Source: Oxalobacteraceae bacterium UBA4003 (GTDB lineage Bacteria; Pseudomonadota; Gammaproteobacteria; Burkholderiales; Burkholderiaceae_D). From it: 22,947 bases of DNA. The position numbers and the translations under genes are program-made. The notes below the pieces were generated by a model. That model was not told the DNA's origin. It saw only the letters and a program-made list of their open reading frames with translations, and did not search any database. Of the stretch, positions 17,264 to 22,947 are shown in pieces (the first letter of the stretch is position 1; every line of letters starts with the position of its first letter). The DNA is taken from the NCBI GenBank assembly GCA_002384815.1, contig DGBN01000002.1, forward strand, positions 21,639 through 44,585, read 5' to 3'.

Positions 17264-18562
17264 TCAGTACACTTCCGGATTCGGGTCTGTTTTTTCCATC
17301 TCCAGCGAGGCTGCCAGCAAGGCCAGGCGCGCTACCACGCCGTAGATATAAAAACGGTTCGGTGCTGCGGTTCCCGGCTTGGCCTGATAATCAGGCAGCG
17401 CATGCTGATGGGCAAACGCCAGCGGCACGAAGTGCGCGCCCGGCGCATTCAGATTTTCATCGTTGCCGCGATCTGCATGCACGCGATAAAAACCGCCAAC
17501 CACATAGCGATCAATCATGTACACAACCGGCTCGGCCACCGATTCATTGATATGCTCAAAGGTCGGCACGCCCTCCTGGATGATCACGTCGGTCACTTCC
17601 AGACCATCCTTGATGACCGCCATCTTGTTGCGCTGCTTGCGGTTCAAATCCTTGACTTCGCTGGCATCGTGCACGGTCATGATCCCCATGCCGTAAGTAC
17701 CGGCATCGGCCTTGATGATCACAAAGGGTTTTTCCTTGATGCCGTATTCCTTGTACTTCCTGCGCATCTTCGCCAGCAGCGTATCGACATTCGATGCAAG
17801 GCAGTCTTCACCGGTATTTTCATTGAAATTGACGTTATCGCATTTCATGAAATACGGATTCAGCATCCATGGATCGACATCGATCATCTTGGCAAATTTC
17901 TTGACCACTTCATCGTACGCGGCAAAGTGATTGGTCTTGCGCCGTACCGCCCAGCCTGCATGCAAGGGCGGCAACAGGTTTTGTTCGTTGATGTTTTCCA
18001 GTATCGACGGCAAACCGGAAGACAAATCGTTATTCAACAGAATCGTGCAGGGATCGAAATTTTTCAGGCCGAGGCGACGGCCATTGTGCGATCGTTCCAG
18101 TGGCTCCAGCGTCAGCGTGGTGCCGTCCGGCAGCTCGATCGGCGTCGGCGCGGTTATCTCGGGCGACAGAGAACCAAGGCGCACATTCAGACCGGTCTGA
18201 CGGAAAATCTGTATCAGGCGTGCGACGTTTTGCAGATAGAAGGTATTGCGCGTGTGGCCTTCGGGTATCAGTAATAGATTCTTGGCATCAGGACAATATT
18301 TTTCAATCGCTGCCATTGCCGACTGCACCGCCAAAGGCAGCATTTCCGGCGAAAGATTATTGAAACCACCGGGAAACAAGTTGGTATCCACCGGCGCCAG
18401 CTTGAAACCGGCATTGCGCAGATCAACCGAACAATAAAAAGGCGGCGTATGTTCCTGCCATTCCAGCCGGAACCAGCGCTCGATGGCTGGCGTAGCGGTG
18501 AGGATCTTTTTCTCAAGGTCGAGCAACGGACCGTTCAAGGCCGTGACGAGATGCGGAACCAT
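17264..18562 (-). CDS. gshA: Glutamate-cysteine ligase (ferrooxidans-type GshA)
   Basis: Catalyses the first step of glutathione synthesis, ATP-dependent joining of glutamate and cysteine. The 432 residues match the distinct GshA type first described from Acidithiobacillus (TIGR02049) and not the E. coli type: VPHLVTALNGPLLDLEKKI, FRLEWQEHTPPFYCSVDLRN, DTNLFPGGFNNLSPEMLPL and FVIIKADAGTYGMGIMTV. The ATG at 18562 fits homologues beginning MVPHLVTAL and has AAAGG in front; the open frame runs 39 residues further but that part is not conserved. It starts a minus-strand run gshA-gshB-EIIA-HPr-EI. The amtB terminator lies upstream, so gshA must have its own promoter within about 140 bases; I see none clearly. 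Confidence 0.93.
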   Translation of the reverse strand: MVPHLVTALNGPLLDLEKKILTATPAIERWFRLEWQEHTPPFYCSVDLRNAGFKLAPVDTNLFPGGFNNLSPEMLPLAVQSAMAAIEKYCPDAKNLLLIPEGHTRNTFYLQNVARLIQIFRQTGLNVRLGSLSPEITAPTPIELPDGTTLTLEPLERSHNGRRLGLKNFDPCTILLNNDLSSGLPSILENINEQNLLPPLHAGWAVRRKTNHFAAYDEVVKKFAKMIDVDPWMLNPYFMKCDNVNFNENTGEDCLASNVDTLLAKMRRKYKEYGIKEKPFVIIKADAGTYGMGIMTVHDASEVKDLNRKQRNKMAVIKDGLEVTDVIIQEGVPTFEHINESVAEPVVYMIDRYVVGGFYRVHADRGNDENLNAPGAHFVPLAFAHQHALPDYQAKPGTAAPNRFYIYGVVARLALLAASLEMEKTDPNPEVY

Positions 18563-18698
18563 ATAAACCTTTTTACTGAACTTATCGTTAATTGATGCTG
18601 ATTTTAAACGGGAAACAGCAAATACGTGTTCGATCCGTCCATCATATTCATTCAATCTGGTATGGGTAGATGAGGGCAAAACGGCAGTTTAAAAGCCC

Positions 18699-18729
18699 AA
18701 AATAAAAAAGCGCCCCGCAAGGAGGCGCT
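18699..18729 (-). terminator. Terminator after amtB
   Basis: AGCGCC (18709-18714) and GGCGCT (18724-18729) pair across a nine-base loop. On the minus strand the stem is followed by TTTTTTATTTT, a strong intrinsic terminator that closes the torF-glnK-amtB operon ahead of gshA. A second small hairpin ACCCG-CGTA-CGGGT (18737-18750) lies between it and the amtB stop. Confidence 0.85.
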
Positions 18730-18761
18730 TTTGCGAACCCGCGTACGGGTCGGAAAAACTA

Positions 18762-20156
18762 TTACGAGTGGTAAGCGGATTCGCCGTGGCTGGTGATGTC
18801 CAGCCCTTCGCGTTCTGCCTCATCCGCCACACGCAGACCGATGACCATATCGACCAGTTTATAGGCAATAAAGGCAACGATACCGGACCAGACAATAGTA
18901 ATCAGCACACCCTTGACCTGCACCATCAACTGATGTGCCATTGCATAGTCGGCTGCACCTGTACCGCCCAGTGAAGGCGCTGCTAGCACGCCCGTCATGA
19001 TGGCGCCGAAGATACCGCCTACGCCGTGGACGCCAAACACGTCGAATGCATCATCTGCACCCAGCATGCGTTTCAGACCGCTCACACCCCACAGGCAAAT
19101 CACGCCAGCCAGCAAACCAAGCACGATGGAACCCATAGGACCGACGAAACCGGCCGCAGGTGTGACCGCGACCAGACCGGCAACCGCACCGGAAGCCGCG
19201 CCCAGCATGGAGGCCTTGCCTTTGAGCAGAGCCTCAGCGCCTATCCATGACAAGGTCGCTGCGCCAGTTGCCAGGATGGTATTGATAAAGGCCAGACCGG
19301 CAATGCCGTTTGCACCCAGAGCAGAACCGGCGTTGAAACCGAACCAGCCCACCCACAGCAGGGAAGCACCGATCATCGTCATGGTCAGCGAATGCGGAGG
19401 CATCGCTTCCTTGCCGAAACCTACACGCTTGCCCACCATGTAGGCGCCCACCAGACCTGCAATACCCGCATTAATGTGTACCACCGTGCCGCCGGCAAAG
19501 TCGAGTGCGCCTTCTTCAAACAGCAAACCGCCTGCGGCCCAGACCATGTGCGCAACCGGGATGTAGCTGAAGGTGAACCACAGCACCGAGAAGGCGATCA
19601 CCGCAGCAAACTTCATACGCTCTGCAAACGCACCGACGATCAGGGCGCAGGTAATGGCCGCAAAAGTCGACTGGAAGGCAACGAACACATATTCTGGAAT
19701 AGTGCCGGACAGCGTGTCAGGCGTGATGCCGCTGAGGAACAGCTTCTCGAACGTGCCGTAGAACGAACCGCCACCCGAGAAGACCATGCTGTACCCATAG
19801 ATAGCCCACAGAACGGTAATCAGCGCGAACAGAACGAATACTTGCATCAATACCGACAGCATGTTTTTCGACCGGCCGAGGCCGCCGTAGAACAATGCGA
19901 GACCAGGGATCGTCATCAGGATGACCAGCATGGTCGATGTCAGCATCCACGCCGTATCGCCAGTGTCGAGCACTGCCTCAGGTGCGGCAGCCGGCGTTTC
20001 TGCCGCTGGCGCTGCAACAACCGCAGCTGGTGCGACTACAGTTTCGACAGCGGCCGGTGCCGCCGCTTCCTCTGCCATGACCGGCGCAGCAAAACCGACG
20101 GCAAGCAACAATGCCCCTGTTGCCAGGGCGCTTGTGAATATTTTCTTGATACTCAT
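18762..20156 (-). CDS. amtB: Ammonium transporter AmtB
   Basis: Inner-membrane ammonium channel of 464 residues. A signal peptide (MSIKKIFTSALATGALLLAVGF, ending near VMA-EE) is followed by an Ala/Pro-rich linker of about 35 residues and then the 11-helix Amt core: ALFYGGLGRSKN, the Asp-bearing LDFAGGTVVHINAG with the first pore His, FGFNAGSALGANG, and FGVHGVGGIFGAIMTG with the second His. The start at 20156 has AAGGGGAA upstream; a longer frame back into glnK is not conserved. It follows glnK by 10 bases, so GlnK can gate the channel from the same transcript. Control is most likely through the sigma-54/NtrC region upstream of torF. Confidence 0.95.
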   Translation of the reverse strand: MSIKKIFTSALATGALLLAVGFAAPVMAEEAAAPAAVETVVAPAAVVAAPAAETPAAAPEAVLDTGDTAWMLTSTMLVILMTIPGLALFYGGLGRSKNMLSVLMQVFVLFALITVLWAIYGYSMVFSGGGSFYGTFEKLFLSGITPDTLSGTIPEYVFVAFQSTFAAITCALIVGAFAERMKFAAVIAFSVLWFTFSYIPVAHMVWAAGGLLFEEGALDFAGGTVVHINAGIAGLVGAYMVGKRVGFGKEAMPPHSLTMTMIGASLLWVGWFGFNAGSALGANGIAGLAFINTILATGAATLSWIGAEALLKGKASMLGAASGAVAGLVAVTPAAGFVGPMGSIVLGLLAGVICLWGVSGLKRMLGADDAFDVFGVHGVGGIFGAIMTGVLAAPSLGGTGAADYAMAHQLMVQVKGVLITIVWSGIVAFIAYKLVDMVIGLRVADEAEREGLDITSHGESAYHS

Positions 20157-20166
20157 CTCATTCCCC

Positions 20167-20505
20167 TTAAAGTGCTTCTTTACCGGTTTCGCCGGTGCGG
20201 ATGCGAACGACTTGCTGCAAATCGTAGACGAAAATCTTGCCGTCGCCGATTTTGCCGGTTCTGGCTGCAGTCTCGATCGCTTCAATGGCACGATCAACGA
20301 TCGCGTCATCAACAGCCGCTTCGATTTTCGTTTTAGGCAGGAAATCCACCACATATTCGGCACCGCGATACAACTCGGTATGACCTTTTTGACGGCCGAA
20401 ACCTTTGACTTCGGTCACGGTAATGCCTTGCACGCCGATTGCAGACAGGGCTTCCCGCACTTCATCCAGCTTGAAGGGTTTGATAATGGCAGTAATCAGT
20501 TTCAT
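20167..20505 (-). CDS. glnK: Nitrogen regulatory protein P-II (GlnK)
   Basis: Trimeric P-II signalling protein, 112 residues, which senses ATP/ADP and 2-oxoglutarate and blocks AmtB when ammonium is plentiful. Tyr51 in GHTELYRGAEY, the T-loop uridylylation site, is present, as are FGRQKGHTELY and the C-terminal KIFVYDLQQVVRIRTGETG block. AAGAGG lies ahead of the ATG. It sits between torF (22-base gap) and amtB (10-base gap); the amtB link makes GlnK more likely than GlnB. Confidence 0.95.
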   Translation of the reverse strand: MKLITAIIKPFKLDEVREALSAIGVQGITVTEVKGFGRQKGHTELYRGAEYVVDFLPKTKIEAAVDDAIVDRAIEAIETAARTGKIGDGKIFVYDLQQVVRIRTGETGKEAL

Positions 20506-20527
20506 TTGAACCTCTTACGTAGTTAGA

Positions 20528-21232
20528 TTAAAACGCTTTGGAAATCGACAGGACAGCAGCAGTACCAGCCAATTTGCGCGCACCTGGAGCTTCATCCAAA
20601 TCCGTATCGATCAAAGCCAGACCGATGGTTGCGAATCCAAAATCTTTTGCGAGGCTGATTTTATAATCCGTGTAGTCAGCATCGCCGTTGTGGCGTACTT
20701 TCTGATGACCGACGTGCAAGCCCAGCGTGGTTTTATCAGCAACTTCAAACGCGGCGTTCAGCTCCAGATAACCTGAACCCTTGGAATCTTCCGCACCGAA
20801 GAAATCGGAAACGGTATGGCTGTACTTGGCGGTAAACCATTTATATGTACCGGCAACATACACTTCTGTCGTATTGATATCCGTGCCGCCATCACGCTTG
20901 GCGCCCGGGTAGTAGTAGTACAGTACACCGACGTCACCAGCCAGATCCGGGGTTACTGCCCATTTGTAACCGGTGTAGAAGTCCATTTCAATGGATTTTG
21001 CAAAATCAATGTTTGAGTTCCAGTTACCGACATAGAAACCGCTAGAGTGCGCGTAATCAAAACCGCCTTGCAGCGTAGGTTCTTTATCTGTTTGGGAAAT
21101 ACCACGGAAACGGTAGTCAGTCGCTACAGTAAAATTGCCAGTGAACGTATGTTCCGGAATGGCTTCTTCTGCGTGAGCCAGACTACCAACAAATGCACTC
21201 ATTACCGCTGCGGCAAGAATCAGTTTTTTCAT
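20528..21232 (-). CDS. TorF-family putative outer-membrane porin
   Basis: Secreted beta-rich protein of 234 residues of the TorF/gcw_chp family (TIGR02001). Signal peptide MKKLILAAAVMSAFVGSLAHA is followed by the typical TGNFTVATDYRFRGISQT and a row of amphipathic strands, ending in aromatic Phe (SISKAF) as outer-membrane barrels do. Substrate is unknown. Its place as first gene of torF-glnK-amtB, behind a sigma-54/NtrC-like control region, suggests it opens the outer membrane to ammonium or small nitrogen compounds in nitrogen shortage. AAGGGGAA precedes the ATG. Family is sure; role is inferred from context. Confidence 0.85.
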   Translation of the reverse strand: MKKLILAAAVMSAFVGSLAHAEEAIPEHTFTGNFTVATDYRFRGISQTDKEPTLQGGFDYAHSSGFYVGNWNSNIDFAKSIEMDFYTGYKWAVTPDLAGDVGVLYYYYPGAKRDGGTDINTTEVYVAGTYKWFTAKYSHTVSDFFGAEDSKGSGYLELNAAFEVADKTTLGLHVGHQKVRHNGDADYTDYKISLAKDFGFATIGLALIDTDLDEAPGARKLAGTAAVLSISKAF

Positions 21233-21290
21233 GATATTCCCCTTAAAGTTAAATATAGAACCGAAATTGGTTGTTCTCGAACCTACATTT

Positions 21291-21306
21291 AGCAGGACTC
21301 ATGCCA
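21291..21306 (-). promoter_or_regulatory. Sigma-54 promoter of torF-glnK-amtB
   Basis: On the minus strand TGGCATGAGTCCTGCT matches the -24/-12 consensus TGGCACGRNNNTTGCW in all fixed positions but two (C6 to T and T12 to C). The GG and GC pairs are ten bases apart, as required. The start of transcription would be near 21280, giving a 48-base leader to the torF ATG. Confidence 0.8.
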
Positions 21307-21388
21307 GCTTTTTTAGACAGGATGCATTATCATTTTTACTATTAATCGTTGTCCGATACTATTGGAGCGCATTCCCATCTTTGAATAC

Positions 21389-21404
21389 GCACCTTCTTGG
21401 CGCA
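21389..21404. promoter_or_regulatory. NtrC-like binding site 1
   Basis: GCACC-TTCTT-GGCGCA fits the NtrC dyad GCACC-N5-GGTGC with one mismatch. Its centre (about 21396) lies near -116 from the predicted sigma-54 start, close to the -108 site of E. coli glnAp2. Confidence 0.65.
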
Positions 21405-21418
21405 CATTCACATAAGTC

Positions 21419-21433
21419 GCACTTTATTGGTGC
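21419..21433. promoter_or_regulatory. NtrC-like binding site 2
   Basis: GCACT-TTATT-GGTGC fits the NtrC dyad with one mismatch. Its centre is 30 bases (about three helical turns) from site 1, near -146, matching the paired enhancer layout of glnAp2 (-108/-140). It ends 30 bases before the ubiK start, so it may also affect ubiK. Confidence 0.6.
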
Positions 21434-21462
21434 CAAATTAATCCGTTTTTAAGAGGTTCCAC

Positions 21463-21702
21463 ATGGAAAAGTTCAATTTTTTTAATGATATGCAAGAGAA
21501 GGTCAACCAGGTGTTGGAAAACTCGCCCGTCAAGGACATAGAAAAGAATGTGAAGGCGATGATGAGCCAGGGTTTTTCCAAACTGGATCTGGTCACGCGT
21601 GAAGAATTCGACACTCAGGCGCAAGTACTCGCCACTACCCGCGCCAAACTGGAGACACTGGAAGCACAAGTCGCAGCACTGGAAGCTCAACTGAAAAAAT
21701 AA
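21463..21702 (+). CDS. ubiK: Ubiquinone biosynthesis accessory factor UbiK
   Basis: Small protein of 79 residues of the BMFP/YqiC (UbiK) family, an accessory factor for aerobic ubiquinone synthesis that binds UbiJ and membranes. The N-terminal FNDMQEKVNQVLENSPVKDIEKNVKAMM is amphipathic, then LVTREEFDTQAQVL leads into a C-terminal coiled coil (LETLEAQVAALEAQLKK), which drives trimer formation. AAGAGG at 21451-21456 is the ribosome site. It is divergent from the torF operon. In related genomes ubiK is often followed by comM; here mobile-element sequence follows. Confidence 0.9.
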   Translation: MEKFNFFNDMQEKVNQVLENSPVKDIEKNVKAMMSQGFSKLDLVTREEFDTQAQVLATTRAKLETLEAQVAALEAQLKK

Positions 21703-21817
21703 GCGAACGGCTACAGACAACAAGGCCGGACAATAGGGATATCTCGGGGACAGGTGACGTCATGCGTATGAGTGATGATGTTGATTTGCTCGCAGAGTTG
21801 ACCCTCTCCAACTGATC

Positions 21818-22147
21818 CACCTTCCACTGTCTGGCGAAGGCGGCGACTCTGTCATACGACCCTTCAAAACCCAATGCACATAGATCGATATGCATTTGCT
21901 TCAAAGTCCGTCGTTGCTTGCGTGACTTCGTTGCCTCAGTCTTTAACCAGGCTGAAAGCTTGAACGCGTATTTATCGAGAGAAGTCGGGGAACGTCGATC
22001 AGCGTATGCTGGCTCGACCGTTTCAGCGCGCAGATAGCGCCTGACGGTATTTCGAGAGATGCCCAATCGTTTGGATATCTCCCTTAATGAGACCTGGTCA
22101 CGAAGGTGCCAGCGTCGAATAATTCCAAGTAATGCCACGTCGATCAC
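21818..22147 (-). pseudogene. istA: IstA transposase fragment (IS21 family), N-terminal about 110 residues
   Basis: Reading from a GTG at 22147, MIDVALLGIIRRWHLRDQVSL leads into a helix-turn-helix REISKRLGISRNTVRRYLR (about 22-40) that binds the IS ends, then KQRRTLKQMHIDLCALGFEGSYDRVAAFARQW, the region that precedes the catalytic DDE core in IstA. Similarity stops near residue 110, where the frame runs into the left end of the element and on toward ubiK. Without the DDE domain and IstB it cannot transpose; it might still bind the ends. Confidence 0.75.
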
Positions 22148-22191
22148 TCCAATCTCCCACTCACTTTGGTAAGTAGGATTGTGTTCTAAAC

Positions 22192-22248
22192 GTGGGTCAG
22201 TTTTGGATGCAAATTATGCGGCTAAGTGGGTCAGTTTTGGATGCAAAT
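22192..22248 (+). repeat. Pair of 23-base direct repeats at the IS right end
   Basis: Two identical 23-base copies (22192-22214 and 22226-22248) start GTGGGTCAG and end GATGCAAAT, separated by 11 bases. They are probably the transposase-binding units of the IS21-type end, oriented inward on the minus strand ahead of istA. Confidence 0.85.
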
Positions 22249-22387
22249 CAACATAAAAGCCGAAGAACGCATTTTCGAAGATCTGGAGAACATCGCCCTT
22301 ACTTTTGAAACAGATCGCCCATCGACACATAGATCACAACAACGTATTCATCGGATAGGTGGCCGGATCTACATACGGATTCTTTGA
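22241..22387 (+). CDS. Short open frame of unknown function, starts inside the IS end
   Basis: 48-codon frame beginning at an ATG within the second IS repeat and continuing MQINIKAEERIFEDLENI into flanking DNA, ending HRIGGRIYIRIL. The codon composition looks protein-like, so this may be the tail of a gene cut by the insertion, with a start supplied by chance. Not recognised. It overlaps the TTG of the next frame by four bases. Confidence 0.25.
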   Translation: MQINIKAEERIFEDLENIALTFETDRPSTHRSQQRIHRIGGRIYIRIL

Positions 22388-22911
22388 CAAGCGTTCGGCA
22401 GCTCCTTCCGCCTTTCCAAGGTAGCGACAACGTCCCAAAAATGATTCAAGGGCCAACAATTGAGTTAACGCCGCTGATTTCCCGCCGCCGCATCGTTGCC
22501 TCAGCAGCTTGGATGCTAGAAGATTGGCCGCACCGCTTTGTAGATATCGCTAAACAAGCGCATATCTCTAGTGCACATATGCTTGCGACCAAAGAAGTTC
22601 AACCATATTGGATGTCAGAGATTGTTGAGCGGGACCTAACACTAAAGTATAGAAACAGACTCACCAATACAGACGTAGAAAATGCAATGCACCACTTGCA
22701 ATCGAAAAATACTCCCATTACAAAATCCGCAGTGAGGAAACTTTTCGACGTGACTGAGAATAAAGTTATAAATACCTACCTCAATCAACGACGACAGGCA
22801 TCAGAAGAGGAATTAGTAAAAGTAATAGCGATGTTTGAACAAGCACTATCAACTTCATCACAAAAAAATCCGGGCGAGATTCTCTTCTTCGCGACTACCT
22901 CATTTTCATGA
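22384..22911 (+). pseudogene. Probable TniQ-like protein, C-terminal fragment
   Basis: Frame of up to 175 residues, open from 22333; a TTG at 22384 or an ATG at 22441 (MIQGPTIELTPLIS) could start it. The segment SRRRIVASAAWMLEDWPHRFVDI and the later NTPITKSAVRKLFDVTENKV resemble the C-terminal half of TniQ/TnsD-like target-selection proteins of Tn7/Tn5053-type transposons. The N-terminal zinc-binding part is absent, so it is likely a remnant cut off by the IS, or a short variant. The A/T-rich codon use differs from the core genes, pointing to transfer. Similarity is judged by eye only and is moderate. Confidence 0.4.
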
Positions 22912-22947
22912 TTAGCGTCCTAGGTGAGTATTCGCATGAACGTTGCC

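Larger units (their letters stand above)
21779..22253 (-). mobile_element. Internally deleted IS21-family element (both ends kept)
   Basis: Outer ends are inverted: TGTTGATTTGC at 21779-21789 and, on the other strand, TGTTGATTTGC reading inward from 22253. After about 15 more bases both ends carry TGACCC. The right end holds two direct copies of a 23-base unit (22192-22214, 22226-22248; 34 bases apart), the multiple-repeat end typical of IS21 elements. Only the start of istA remains; the rest of istA and all istB are missing, leaving under 0.5 kb of an element normally 2-2.6 kb. I find no target duplication in the flanks. Confidence 0.6.

Noticed and set aside
22936..22947. Start of a further gene (ATG with AGGTGAG ahead) at the window edge
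   Set aside because: Only four codons are visible, too few to support a call.

Overview
The window looks like chromosome of a betaproteobacterium in the Burkholderiales, most likely Oxalobacteraceae close to Herminiimonas/Janthinobacterium. I base this on moderately GC-rich codon use, on protein similarity recognised by eye (the ferrooxidans-type GshA, the TorF-GlnK-AmtB trio, the split MetX/MetW pair), and on the gene order gshA-gshB-EIIA-HPr-EI beside amtB-glnK and ubiK. No database search was possible, so the genus is an inference.

Layout. 1-4321: exodeoxyribonuclease III, a Tat-exported PhoX-type phosphatase behind a Pho-box-like promoter, and a YbjJ-like MFS transporter, all on +. 4338-8445: a minus-strand block of an OpgC-like membrane acyltransferase, a MOT1-type molybdate/sulfate permease, a DUF6352 protein and an rlmI gene that ends where its methyltransferase domain should begin. 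8828-10162: an AmpG-type permease (+). 10176-12093: metX-metW (-), preceded by a leader that carries a promoter-like element, a possible antiterminator stem and a strong intrinsic terminator, so metX is probably attenuated. 12349-13520: a two-gene short-chain chromate transporter (+).

13560-18562 (-) reads gshA, gshB, EIIA(Man), HPr, EI: glutathione synthesis followed by a PTS phosphorelay with no sugar-specific EIIB/EIIC here, so probably regulatory. 18762-21232 (-) is a nitrogen operon, torF porin-glnK-amtB. Upstream of it lie a near-consensus sigma-54 promoter and two NtrC-like sites placed about as at E. coli glnAp2. ubiK (+) diverges from it.

After ubiK the sequence changes. At 21779-22253 there is a short remnant that looks like an internally deleted IS21-family element, with both ends and only the first part of istA. 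From there to the end the DNA is visibly more A/T-rich and holds a probable C-terminal fragment of a TniQ-like (Tn7/Tn5053-type) transposition protein. This suggests the edge of a mobile island next to ubiK.

The items most worth following up are the metX leader, the NtrC/sigma-54 control region, the truncated rlmI fused by a TAATG overlap to the DUF6352 gene, and the IS21/TniQ boundary. I found no CRISPR array, tRNA or rRNA.
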